A DNA stretch of 15,371 nt. Source: JABWBR01 sp036741235 (GTDB lineage: Bacteria > Bacteroidota > Bacteroidia > Chitinophagales > Saprospiraceae). The translations under genes were made by a program, and so were the position numbers. Where the stretch lies: the NCBI GenBank assembly GCA_036741235.1, contig DAINSQ010000115.1, forward strand, positions 1 to 15,371. Direction: 5' to 3'. Below are positions 6,838 to 12,888 of the stretch, in pieces (position 1 is the first letter of the stretch; every line of letters starts with the position of its first letter). The notes under the pieces are model-generated. The model was not told the origin of the DNA, made no database searches, and saw only the letters and a program-made list of their open reading frames with translations.

Positions 6838-8082
6838 TTAACGGTTAGATCGCTGCTTCAGCGCGAGCAGCAAAAACACACAGTGCGTTCCCACCCCCAT
6901 ACTCGAATCAAGCGGGTGGTCAATGAGCAGGGTGACAAATAACACGGCATACAGGCCTGCAATGAAAATATGCCGGTAGGCCCGTTGATACAGTAGCGGA
7001 AAAAGCAGGGCAAATGTGAAAATAAGAAGCCCGATAACGCCGGTTGCCGCTGCTACGTATAAAAACTGGTTTGGGGGCATATGCGCCTCAAAGCCGGGAT
7101 ACCGCCGGTTGATATAATCGTGCATGGCTTTGCCCAAATTAGCCGTGCCGATGCCCACCCAGGGATGCTGCATGAAGATGTGCCGGCCCGCATCCAGCGA
7201 TGCAAATCGCCCCGAATCAGAGTTGATGCCGCCCTGCCCCTGCTGAAACATATACCAATCGTAGCGCATATAGTCTATCTTGGCTTTGAAACTTGGCGCC
7301 AACCGGTACGCCAATACCGGGGCCAGCGCCAATCCACCCAGCAATACCAGCCCTGTCGCGTATTTTTTATTGATCAAAATATAGCGAAGCGCTAATACCG
7401 CCAAAGCAAAGTATAAGGCCGCCAAACCCGTACGCACCGATAACACGTGAATGAACAGGAATAAAAAAATTGTGAGGCCACCCAAAAAACGGGTTTCCCA
7501 GGGCCTGAACCAATAAAAACGCTGCTCAACCAAATAGATTCCCGCCACAACGCCGATTGCCATTAATACGCTGAATCGCACGTGATTGCGAGGCACGGGA
7601 ATAGACCTGCCCTGCTTGATGATTTCCTGAATAGCTTCGAAATTCATCGCGTAATTAATACCTACCCCAATACTGGTGACCGCCAACATGATCACAAAAA
7701 CGTACATCAAACCGTTGAATTCGCGTTTTCCCAGCGAAGGCAAGATGATAAATGCCGGCGGAAGTAACAACAAGGGCAGCCTGGTACGCAATCGGTCTAT
7801 CCAGAAATCCCAATCTTCAATGGGCCAACCCGGCCATAACGCCAATACAAATATCAAAACGAGGGATAACAAAGGGTAAAACGCCGATACCGGCGCCAGT
7901 CGACGCCAACCTGCTACGTCAGGGGAAAAGTCGAGCCGGCCCCGATCGTTTTTCCATTTGATGAAAGCTAATACGCATAGCGCAATTAAACTTACAGACA
8001 AGGTGAAGGGGGAGAAAATCAGCGAAAAAATAGCGCCCCAATAAAATAACAGCGCCATGTATTTCTTGTCGGGTATGGTCAT
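6838..8082 (-). CDS. O-antigen ligase/polymerase-like multi-spanning membrane protein
   Basis: A 414-residue, very hydrophobic protein with roughly ten or more membrane segments (for example around 10-42, 68-85, 101-118, 125-145, 172-185, 205-260, 340-365 and 370-405). The pattern is that of the Wzy_C/WaaL superfamily. A hydrophobic segment ends in SVRTGL, then comes a long external loop with a GRFASLDAGRHIF segment, PWVGIGTANLG and HMPPNQFL, followed by more membrane helices. Members join or polymerise surface polysaccharide from lipid carriers in the inner membrane. The substrate here is unknown because no glycosyltransferase cluster surrounds it. The ATG at 8080-8082 is used; an internal ATG at 8056-8058 is an alternative. 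The gene converges on alaS and diverges from a MarR gene, with a candidate operator and a -7-like element (TTACTTTG, minus strand, 8121-8128) in between. Family call fairly firm, exact function open. Confidence 0.8.
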   Translation of the reverse strand: MTIPDKKYMALLFYWGAIFSLIFSPFTLSVSLIALCVLAFIKWKNDRGRLDFSPDVAGWRRLAPVSAFYPLLSLVLIFVLALWPGWPIEDWDFWIDRLRTRLPLLLLPPAFIILPSLGKREFNGLMYVFVIMLAVTSIGVGINYAMNFEAIQEIIKQGRSIPVPRNHVRFSVLMAIGVVAGIYLVEQRFYWFRPWETRFLGGLTIFLFLFIHVLSVRTGLAALYFALAVLALRYILINKKYATGLVLLGGLALAPVLAYRLAPSFKAKIDYMRYDWYMFQQGQGGINSDSGRFASLDAGRHIFMQHPWVGIGTANLGKAMHDYINRRYPGFEAHMPPNQFLYVAAATGVIGLLIFTFALLFPLLYQRAYRHIFIAGLYAVLFVTLLIDHPLDSSMGVGTHCVFLLLALKQRSNR

Positions 8083-8117
8083 CTGTCACACGATTTGATG
8101 ATGCGCAAGGCATATTG

Positions 8118-8141
8118 GCGCAAAGTAACGTTATATTGCGC
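8118..8141. promoter_or_regulatory. 24-bp near-palindrome, candidate MarR operator
   Basis: Half-sites GCGCAAAGTAAC and GTTATATTGCGC are reverse complements at 10 of 12 positions, centred between 8129 and 8130. The outer arms are GCGCAA and TTGCGC; another GCGCAA occurs at 8103-8108. The site lies in the divergent spacer between the membrane protein and the MarR gene. It covers a minus-strand -7-like sequence TTACTTTG (8128 to 8121), so binding there would be expected to block the membrane-protein promoter. MarR dimers typically bind palindromes of about this size next to their own gene. The link is inference. Confidence 0.5.
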
Positions 8142-8171
8142 TATTTAAACGCTACAACAATATGAAAATAG

Positions 8172-8202
8172 TTGATGTTTTAACATTGAATTAATACCTT
8201 TG
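8172..8202 (+). promoter_or_regulatory. Promoter of the MarR gene (-33 TTG, -7 TACCTTTG)
   Basis: TTG at 8172-8174 and TACCTTTG at 8195-8202 are separated by 20 bases, matching the Bacteroidota promoter layout. The -7 element ends 36 bases before ATG 8239. Its terminal TTG is a false upstream start for the gene. Confidence 0.7.
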
Positions 8203-8238
8203 CAGGCCAATCCCGAACAAACTCCAAACCTCAGCAAC

Positions 8239-8694
8239 ATGACAATCGAAAAAGCCATTCAGCAAAAAACGCCGTTCCGCAATGAATACCAGCGCGTGGC
8301 GGTTAATTTGATTTACACCGCCAATTGGTTGACCGAGCGCTTCAAGGCCCATCTCAAGCCGTTTGATATTACCCTGCAACAATACAATGTACTTCGCATT
8401 TTGCGCGGGGCGGGCAAACCGCTATCGACCTCGGATATTCGGGACCGGATGCTGGATAAGATGTCGGATACTTCGCGGATGGTGGACCGCCTTTGTCAAA
8501 AGGGGTTGGTAGCCCGTACTATTTGCCCCAACGACAAACGCCTCGTTGATGTGACCCTCACCCCCGATGGCTTTGCCTTTATGAATCAACTCGATCAACT
8601 CGATGGCGACCTGGATATCACCCTTCATACCCTCTCGCGGGAAGAAGCTGACCAACTTAGCCGCCTCCTTGATACATTGCGGGGAGGCGACTAA
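8239..8694 (+). CDS. MarR family transcriptional regulator
   Basis: A 151-residue winged-helix protein from ATG 8239. An upstream in-frame TTG at 8200 falls inside the promoter and is rejected. N-terminal helices (about 15-40) form the dimer arm. FDITLQQYNVLRIL begins the DNA-binding domain, LSTSDIRDRM and SDTSRMVDRLCQKGLV (about 63-91) form the helix-turn-helix, and DKRLVDVTLT (99-108) is the wing with its conserved D-R pair. The C-terminal helices complete the dimer interface. MarR proteins are usually repressors released by small ligands or by cysteine oxidation; this one has cysteines at 86 and 96, near the recognition helix and wing. It is divergent from the membrane protein and convergent with the cytochrome c peroxidase gene (18-base gap). 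Its targets are unknown; the palindrome at 8118-8141 is the obvious candidate. Confidence 0.9.
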   Translation: MTIEKAIQQKTPFRNEYQRVAVNLIYTANWLTERFKAHLKPFDITLQQYNVLRILRGAGKPLSTSDIRDRMLDKMSDTSRMVDRLCQKGLVARTICPNDKRLVDVTLTPDGFAFMNQLDQLDGDLDITLHTLSREEADQLSRLLDTLRGGD

Positions 8695-8712
8695 GTTGCA
8701 AAACCTGTATAC

Positions 8713-9903
8713 TTACTTAAACGGATTCGTAAACCTTACATCTGCTACAAACTCCTCATCGGTGAGCGTATGCAGAAACGCAATCAGGGCTTGTTGCTGA
8801 GTAGGCGTCAACTGCATGCGTTTCGGCCCGGTAAGCGTAAACGGATCGCGAAGGCGGAAGTCGAGGTTGGGATGGTTTTTAATGCCCGAATTGTAATGAG
8901 CAACGACTTCTTCCAGGGTGTTAAACCGGCCATCGTGCATATAGGGCCCTGTGAGGGCTATATTGCGCAGGAACGGCACCTTGAATACGCCTTCGTCTTG
9001 TGAATTGTTGGTAATCGCCGCCCTGCCCTGGTCGGAATAATACAAGTCCAGGCCGTTATTGGCCAGGTTTTCAACTGCGCTGGAGTGATTAAAGCTGTGG
9101 CAGGAAGCGCAATTATCCATATAGATGCGTTTACCTGAATTTTCTTGAGAAGTAAAAATGTCGAAGTCTGTGAAAGGGTCGCCAACCCGGGCCAGGCCGC
9201 GATCAAACTTGCTATCGACAGACACGAACGAATTGAGGAACTCACGGAGGGCCTCCAATACGTGATCTTCCGTGATACCCGTGGAGCCGAAGGCCTTGCT
9301 GAATAAAACCTGATAATGGGGCAGCGATTTAATCCGGTCTACTACTTCCGGCATCGACATGCCCATCTCAATGTCATCTTGTATGGTCATCCGGCTTTGC
9401 TCGAGGATAGAGCCTGCGCGTTCATCCCAGAAAAACCTGACGGTTTCAGTGGGAAAGAAAAAGCCGTCACCGCCTCCATTATAAGAAGTCTCAAAATTGG
9501 CTGCTGCCGCCAATGCTATACTATTGCGCTTGGTATGACGACCGTCAAAGCCCTCGCTGAAGGCTTTGTCGTCGGAAAAAGCGAGTTCTTGTTTATGACA
9601 GGAAGCGCAGGATACGGCCTTGGTTTTTGATAGATTGGTATCGTAAAAAAGTACGCGCCCAAGCGTAGCCTTATGGTTGGAGATAACCGGCGCTTTGAGT
9701 CCCTGTTGGTTCAGGTGAGCGGGAAGCGCTACCTGATAATCAATGGGTTCGTCGGGTAAGTCCAATACAGCGGAAAGCGCGGCAAATTCTTCAGGCGTGT
9801 AATACTGGGTGGAAACGGAGACCTTGTCTTTTACACAGGCATTAAGCCCGAAAAAGAGTAAGGCCAGCATGGCGGTTATACCTGGAAGGTTACGCATTGG
9901 CAT
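8713..9903 (-). CDS. Di-haem cytochrome c peroxidase (CcpA/MauG family) lipoprotein
   Basis: A 396-residue protein with a lipoprotein signal: positive start, hydrophobic stretch and FFGLNAC, cysteine 23 being the likely lipidation site. It is therefore periplasmic and membrane-anchored. There are two haem-binding CxxCH motifs, CASCH at 99-103 and CASCH at 265-269. Between them lies FFWDERAGSILEQS, and after them GPYMHDGRF (Met322, likely distal haem ligand) and the C-terminal RFTNPF typical of the family. Bacterial members reduce hydrogen peroxide with electrons from small cytochromes or, as MauG relatives, oxidise other substrates; sequence alone does not choose. ATG 9901-9903 is used, with 9895-9897 as an alternative. 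The gene stands alone, convergent with the MarR gene and divergent from fabG. No clean TAnnTTTG was found upstream; TATCTTTTG (minus strand, 9961 to 9953) is one base too long. Confidence 0.92.
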   Translation of the reverse strand: MPMRNLPGITAMLALLFFGLNACVKDKVSVSTQYYTPEEFAALSAVLDLPDEPIDYQVALPAHLNQQGLKAPVISNHKATLGRVLFYDTNLSKTKAVSCASCHKQELAFSDDKAFSEGFDGRHTKRNSIALAAAANFETSYNGGGDGFFFPTETVRFFWDERAGSILEQSRMTIQDDIEMGMSMPEVVDRIKSLPHYQVLFSKAFGSTGITEDHVLEALREFLNSFVSVDSKFDRGLARVGDPFTDFDIFTSQENSGKRIYMDNCASCHSFNHSSAVENLANNGLDLYYSDQGRAAITNNSQDEGVFKVPFLRNIALTGPYMHDGRFNTLEEVVAHYNSGIKNHPNLDFRLRDPFTLTGPKRMQLTPTQQQALIAFLHTLTDEEFVADVRFTNPFK

Positions 9904-10045
9904 AAATAACTGGTTAAATTAGTTAAGTAATGATCAAAGCAAGAGGGTATTACAAAAGATAAAAATACAATTCAACGCAATACTGCGCAATAGCCGATCT
10001 GTTAAAAAGAGCTACGGCAAGCAGTCTGACAAAAACAAGCTGGTG

Positions 10046-10076
10046 TTGCGGTTATTCCAAATTCGCTGTACCTTCG
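10046..10076 (+). promoter_or_regulatory. Promoter of fabG (-33 TTG, -7 TACCTTCG)
   Basis: TTG at 10046-10048, then 20 bases, then TACCTTCG (10069-10076), one base off TAnnTTTG, ending 26 bases before ATG 10103. It also shows that an upstream in-frame start codon at 10043 lies in the promoter. Confidence 0.6.
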
Positions 10077-10102
10077 CCTGCGACGCAACTAAAAACAAAC
10101 AT

Positions 10103-10849
10103 ATGAATCTTTTGCAGAATAAAGTAGCGCTGGTCACCGGCGGCTCGCGAGGCATCGGCGAAGCCATTGCGCGCCGTTTTGCCGCCGAAGGCGCCCACGT
10201 AGCATTTACTTATTTGTCTTCCGCCGAACGCGCAGCCTCCGTTGAGGCCGACCTGCAAGCAGCAGGAGTGAAAGCCAGGGCGTATCGCTCCGACGCCGGC
10301 GATTACCAGCAGGCCGAGCAATTGATCAACGATGTGCTGGCCGATTTCGGCCAACTCGATATTGTTGTCAATAATGCAGGGATCACCAGAGATACCCTTA
10401 TGCTTCGCATGACCGAAGAGCAGTGGGACGAGGTAATGGATACCAACCTCAAATCGGTGTTTAACCTCACCAAACACGCCCTGCGCCCTATGATGAAAAA
10501 CCGCGGCGGCTCTATTATCAATATGAGCTCGATCGTCGGTATTACGGGTAACGCCGGTCAAGCCAATTATGCTGCCTCAAAAGCGGGTATTATCGGCTTT
10601 AGTAAATCTATTGCCAAGGAAATGGGCTCGCGCAATATCCGCTGCAATGTGGTGGCGCCCGGTTTTATCGAAACAGATATGACCCATGTGCTCGACGAAA
10701 AGACTAAAGAAGCTTACCTCAATAATATTCCCCTCAAACGGCTGGGCAAAGGCGAGGAAGTCGCCGATGTGTGCGTTTTCCTCGGAGCTGATTTGTCAAG
10801 TTACGTCAGCGGACAAGTTATCAGTGTCTGCGGGGCGTTGAATACTTGA
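10103..10849 (+). CDS. fabG: 3-oxoacyl-[acyl-carrier-protein] reductase
   Basis: An NADPH-dependent short-chain dehydrogenase that reduces 3-oxoacyl-ACP in the fatty acid elongation cycle; cytoplasmic, tetrameric in the family. It is 248 residues, the standard length. Motifs: cofactor-binding TGGSRGIG (12-19), NNAG (90-93), N115, a catalytic Ser in NMSSIVG (142/143) and Y156-x-x-x-K160 in NYAASKAG. GFIETDM and the C-terminal VSGQVISVCG match FabG better than other SDR families. The last residues (CGALNT rather than the common NGGM) are slightly unusual. The start at ATG 10103 gives the canonical N-terminus. The gene is alone rather than in a fab cluster, so a different SDR role cannot be fully excluded. 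Confidence 0.9.
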   Translation: MNLLQNKVALVTGGSRGIGEAIARRFAAEGAHVAFTYLSSAERAASVEADLQAAGVKARAYRSDAGDYQQAEQLINDVLADFGQLDIVVNNAGITRDTLMLRMTEEQWDEVMDTNLKSVFNLTKHALRPMMKNRGGSIINMSSIVGITGNAGQANYAASKAGIIGFSKSIAKEMGSRNIRCNVVAPGFIETDMTHVLDEKTKEAYLNNIPLKRLGKGEEVADVCVFLGADLSSYVSGQVISVCGALNT

Positions 10850-10866
10850 TTTACTCCAGGTTCTCC

Positions 10867-10897
10867 GTTGTAGGTTGTAGGTTGTAGGTTGTAGGTT
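10867..10897 (+). repeat. 7-bp tandem repeat GTTGTAG, four perfect units
   Basis: Four identical GTTGTAG units plus GTT, shortly after the fabG stop. Same family as 1037-1057 (inverted) and 4012-4039, and the cleanest array of the three. Confidence 0.9.
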
Positions 10898-10898
10898 C

Positions 10899-11031
10899 GT
10901 TTATAAGTTTATAGGTTTATGGTCCATTCTAATTCAAAAACTTATAAACTTACAAACCTGTGAGATTGGGTTGGGGTGTAGGTGTGCAAGCGTGTAAATT
11001 ATAAACCCATAAACCCTATAAACTTATAAAC
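10899..11031. repeat. AT-rich inverted repeat enclosing the GT-rich element
   Basis: The left arm 10899-10922 (GTTTATAAGTTTATAGG then TTTATGG) is the reverse complement of the right arm 11007-11031 except for one inserted C. A third related stretch (AAACTTATAAACTTACAAACC, 10937-10957 region) lies in the loop. It sits between the convergent ends of fabG and the RRM gene. Confidence 0.8.
10961..11001 (+). repeat. Interspersed GT-rich element, copy B
   Basis: Begins TGAGATTGGGTTGGGGTGT and ends GTGTAAATTA. It matches 982-1030 apart from a mid-element deletion of about 10 bases and a few substitutions. Confidence 0.8.
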
Positions 11032-11044
11032 CAGAAAAGCACAT

Positions 11045-11082
11045 AAAAAAAGCGGCTGCTCCGTAAGGAACAGCCGCTTTTC
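11045..11082 (-). terminator. Intrinsic terminator of the RRM gene
   Basis: Read on the minus strand, arms AGCGGCTG and CAGCCGCT pair perfectly. The stem continues inward through a T-G wobble and TCC/GGA to a four-base loop. It is preceded by A and followed by seven T, the classic rho-independent form. The inner pairing is wobble only on the minus strand (an A-C mismatch on plus), so it serves the RRM gene. It could also act weakly on fabG read-through. Confidence 0.88.
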
Positions 11083-11110
11083 TATATTAGTACGGATTGA
11101 TGAAAATCAA

Positions 11111-11551
11111 TCAATAGTTGTTGTAATCGTTGCCGCCGCGGTTGTAATCGCCGCCGCCGCGGTTGTAGCCGCCGCCGCCGCCGCCGCGGTTGTAGCCGCC
11201 GCCGCCGCCGCCGCGGTTGTAGCCGCCACCGCCGCCGCCGCGGTTGTAGCCGCCGCCGCCGCCGCGGTTGTAGCCGCCGCCGCCGCCATCGCGGTTAAAG
11301 CCTGGCTTTTTGCGTGGTTCTGCTTCCTTAACTACGATAGTGTTGCCATCCAAATCCGTTTCGTTGAGGCCGTCAATTGCGGCTCTGGCCTCGTCGTCAT
11401 TAGGCATTTCAACAAATGCAAAACCTTTGGACCTTCCAGTGATGTGATCTTTGATAACTTTAGCCGAATCAACTTCGCCGAAAGCTTCGAATGCGCGCTG
11501 AAGATCTTCACTTTCCGTCTTGAAACTCAGTTTAGCTACAAAAATGTTCAT
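11111..11551 (-). CDS. Glycine-rich RRM RNA-binding protein
   Basis: A 146-residue protein. Residues 1-78 form one RNA recognition motif, with RNP2 NIFVAKL (2-8) and RNP1 KGFAFVEM (42-49). The tail from 88 is five near-identical GGGGG(G)YNR units, then GGGDYNRGGNDYNNY. It resembles the small RRM proteins of cyanobacteria and Bacteroidota, often abundant and cold-induced, which bind single-stranded RNA and may act as RNA chaperones. Role here inferred from the family. The RGG/Tyr-rich tail is the kind of low-complexity sequence that aids RNA binding or condensation. Start ATG 11549-11551 fits the family start. The leader is long and U-rich, and a strong terminator follows about 30 bases after the stop. 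It is monocistronic. Confidence 0.92.
   Translation of the reverse strand: MNIFVAKLSFKTESEDLQRAFEAFGEVDSAKVIKDHITGRSKGFAFVEMPNDDEARAAIDGLNETDLDGNTIVVKEAEPRKKPGFNRDGGGGGYNRGGGGGYNRGGGGGGYNRGGGGGGYNRGGGGGGYNRGGGDYNRGGNDYNNY
11138..11287 (-). repeat. In-gene tandem repeat coding the Gly-Tyr-Asn-Arg tail
   Basis: Units of 24 or 27 bases (plus strand CGGTTGTAGCCGCCGCC...) repeated about six times with almost no synonymous change; one unit near 11225-11231 carries a differing Gly codon. Such uniform codons suggest recent expansion or homogenisation and a length prone to change in multiples of three. Confidence 0.85.
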
Positions 11552-11708
11552 TAGAAAAAAATTGAAAAAGTGAAATAAGTAATATAGAAAAAATAAAATC
11601 CGTAAAGAAAATGCCCCTACATTTAAGGTGCGAAACTTAAACCCTTTGAGCGTAGCGAGCTGAACTTCAAGATGTTAGTCCTAAAGAGAGGCTATACTAA
11701 AGAGAATT
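11552..11708 (-). other. Long untranslated leader of the RRM gene
   Basis: If transcription starts just after the -7 element at 11716-11723, about 157 bases precede the RRM start codon. The part next to the ATG is strikingly T-rich (minus strand, runs of 5-7 T between 11552 and 11600). No Shine-Dalgarno, no open frame and no riboswitch that I recognise. Confidence 0.5.
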
Positions 11709-11715
11709 CAACAGT

Positions 11716-11723
11716 CAAAGATA
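11716..11723 (-). promoter_or_regulatory. Bacteroidota -7 promoter element for the RRM gene
   Basis: Plus-strand CAAAGATA is TATCTTTG on the minus strand, a perfect TAnnTTTG. It is the only match in the 200-base divergent spacer and lies 164 bases from the RRM ATG. No good -33 element. No matching element was found for the plus-strand lipoprotein gene. Confidence 0.6.
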
Positions 11724-11751
11724 AGCAAAAAGTAAATACCAGTAAAGGGTT

Positions 11752-12888
11752 ATGAGCCAAGTGCCTGAAAATATTTTTGCCCCTGCGTTGTCGGCGATAG
11801 CGGCAATATGGCTGCTGCTGTGCTCGCCGGGCTGCGTTCAGGAAAAATCTTCGGCCTACTGGCAATTGTCGGATTACCAGCAAATGTACCTGCTCGATAG
11901 CGCCGCGGCGGCTTTGCAGGTCGTCGAAGATGAAGCCGACGACTTTTTCAGGCAGATCGGCAAGCTGGATATGTCATTGCAATTGGGGCGGCAATTTCCT
12001 GATACCGTTTCCCGAGAGGCGGTTCTGCGCCTGTACCGGCGGGCTCTGCAAAGCGAGGTGAGTCATTTTGATGAAGCCGAGCAACAATTGTTGAGCGAGT
12101 TGATGGCCGAAATAACGCCTTTGTGCAACCAACTGTCGCCGGCTTTACTTCCGGAAGTCTTGAATTTTATTAAAATAAAAGGTACGCTATACGGCCCCGG
12201 CGTGTATTACACCCGGGAAAACAATATCATGATACCCGCCGATCAACTCAACAACGCCAATAAAGAAGTGCTGCGACGAATCATCGTACATGAAATTTTT
12301 CACGTTTATTCGCGTTATCACCCCAAACAACGCGAGAAGTTGTACAGCCTGATCGGCTTTAACCCCCTCGGCGTCGATAGCCTCGTAATGGCCGACTCGC
12401 TTCGCCTGCGCCGGCTGCTCAACCCCGACGGCGTCGATTGCACCTATGCTGTTCGCCTGCGAACGCCTTGGGGGGGATGGGTTGAGGCCGTCCCGCTCTT
12501 GTTTGCGCGCGAGTGGCAGCCGGGAGCAGATCACAAGCAGTACGGCGATAATATGGAATTCGATTTATTCAGAACGCAGCGGCAAAACGATGGAAGCTAT
12601 GCCGTCGTAAGTACGACTGCAGGGCTGCCTCCTTTTTCTTTGCTGAAAGAAACCGATCTTTACCGGCAAATTGGCGACAATACGACTTATATCATTCATC
12701 CGGATGAAATTATGGCAGATAATGTGGCTTTGCTGGTACTATCAAATAGCGGGCGCGACGAATACAACCCCGCCCGGCTTTCCGAGCGGGGGCGAAGATT
12801 ACAACGCGATATTGCAAGGGTGCTACGCGCCGACGCCAGAACTATAAAAAAGATTAAGCCAAAAGGGCATGGGGCAGCGGATCGTTGA
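11752..12888 (+). CDS. Predicted HExxH zinc-peptidase-like lipoprotein
   Basis: A 378-residue protein of no family I can name with confidence. Residues 8-28 form a signal segment ending LLLCSPGC, so Cys28 is a possible lipidation site and the protein is probably exported. The core has YYTRENNIMIPADQLNNA, then VHEIFHVYSRYHP, where H180-E181-x-x-H184 is the zincin zinc-binding and catalytic motif. Further on, YIIHPDEIMADN (314-324) carries E319, a plausible third zinc ligand because HPxEIxADN-like strings recur, as I remember, in related HExxH hypothetical proteins. The C-terminus is basic (RRLQRD, KKIKPKG). Its last 20 bases overlap the start of pbpC, so the two are probably co-translated. A role in processing periplasmic or cell-wall-associated proteins is inference only. 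ATG 11752 is the first start consistent with the signal peptide. Confidence 0.75.
   Translation: MSQVPENIFAPALSAIAAIWLLLCSPGCVQEKSSAYWQLSDYQQMYLLDSAAAALQVVEDEADDFFRQIGKLDMSLQLGRQFPDTVSREAVLRLYRRALQSEVSHFDEAEQQLLSELMAEITPLCNQLSPALLPEVLNFIKIKGTLYGPGVYYTRENNIMIPADQLNNANKEVLRRIIVHEIFHVYSRYHPKQREKLYSLIGFNPLGVDSLVMADSLRLRRLLNPDGVDCTYAVRLRTPWGGWVEAVPLLFAREWQPGADHKQYGDNMEFDLFRTQRQNDGSYAVVSTTAGLPPFSLLKETDLYRQIGDNTTYIIHPDEIMADNVALLVLSNSGRDEYNPARLSERGRRLQRDIARVLRADARTIKKIKPKGHGAADR

Noticed and set aside
10867..11040. CRISPR array suggested by repeated short units
   Set aside because: Units are 7 bp and directly abutting, with no spacers, no 25-40 base repeats and no cas genes.
11107..11289. A poly-Ala/Thr frame over the RRM tail
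   Set aside because: It is the neighbouring frame of the GGC-rich repeat, which always reads as Ala-rich; the RRM frame has the real domain.
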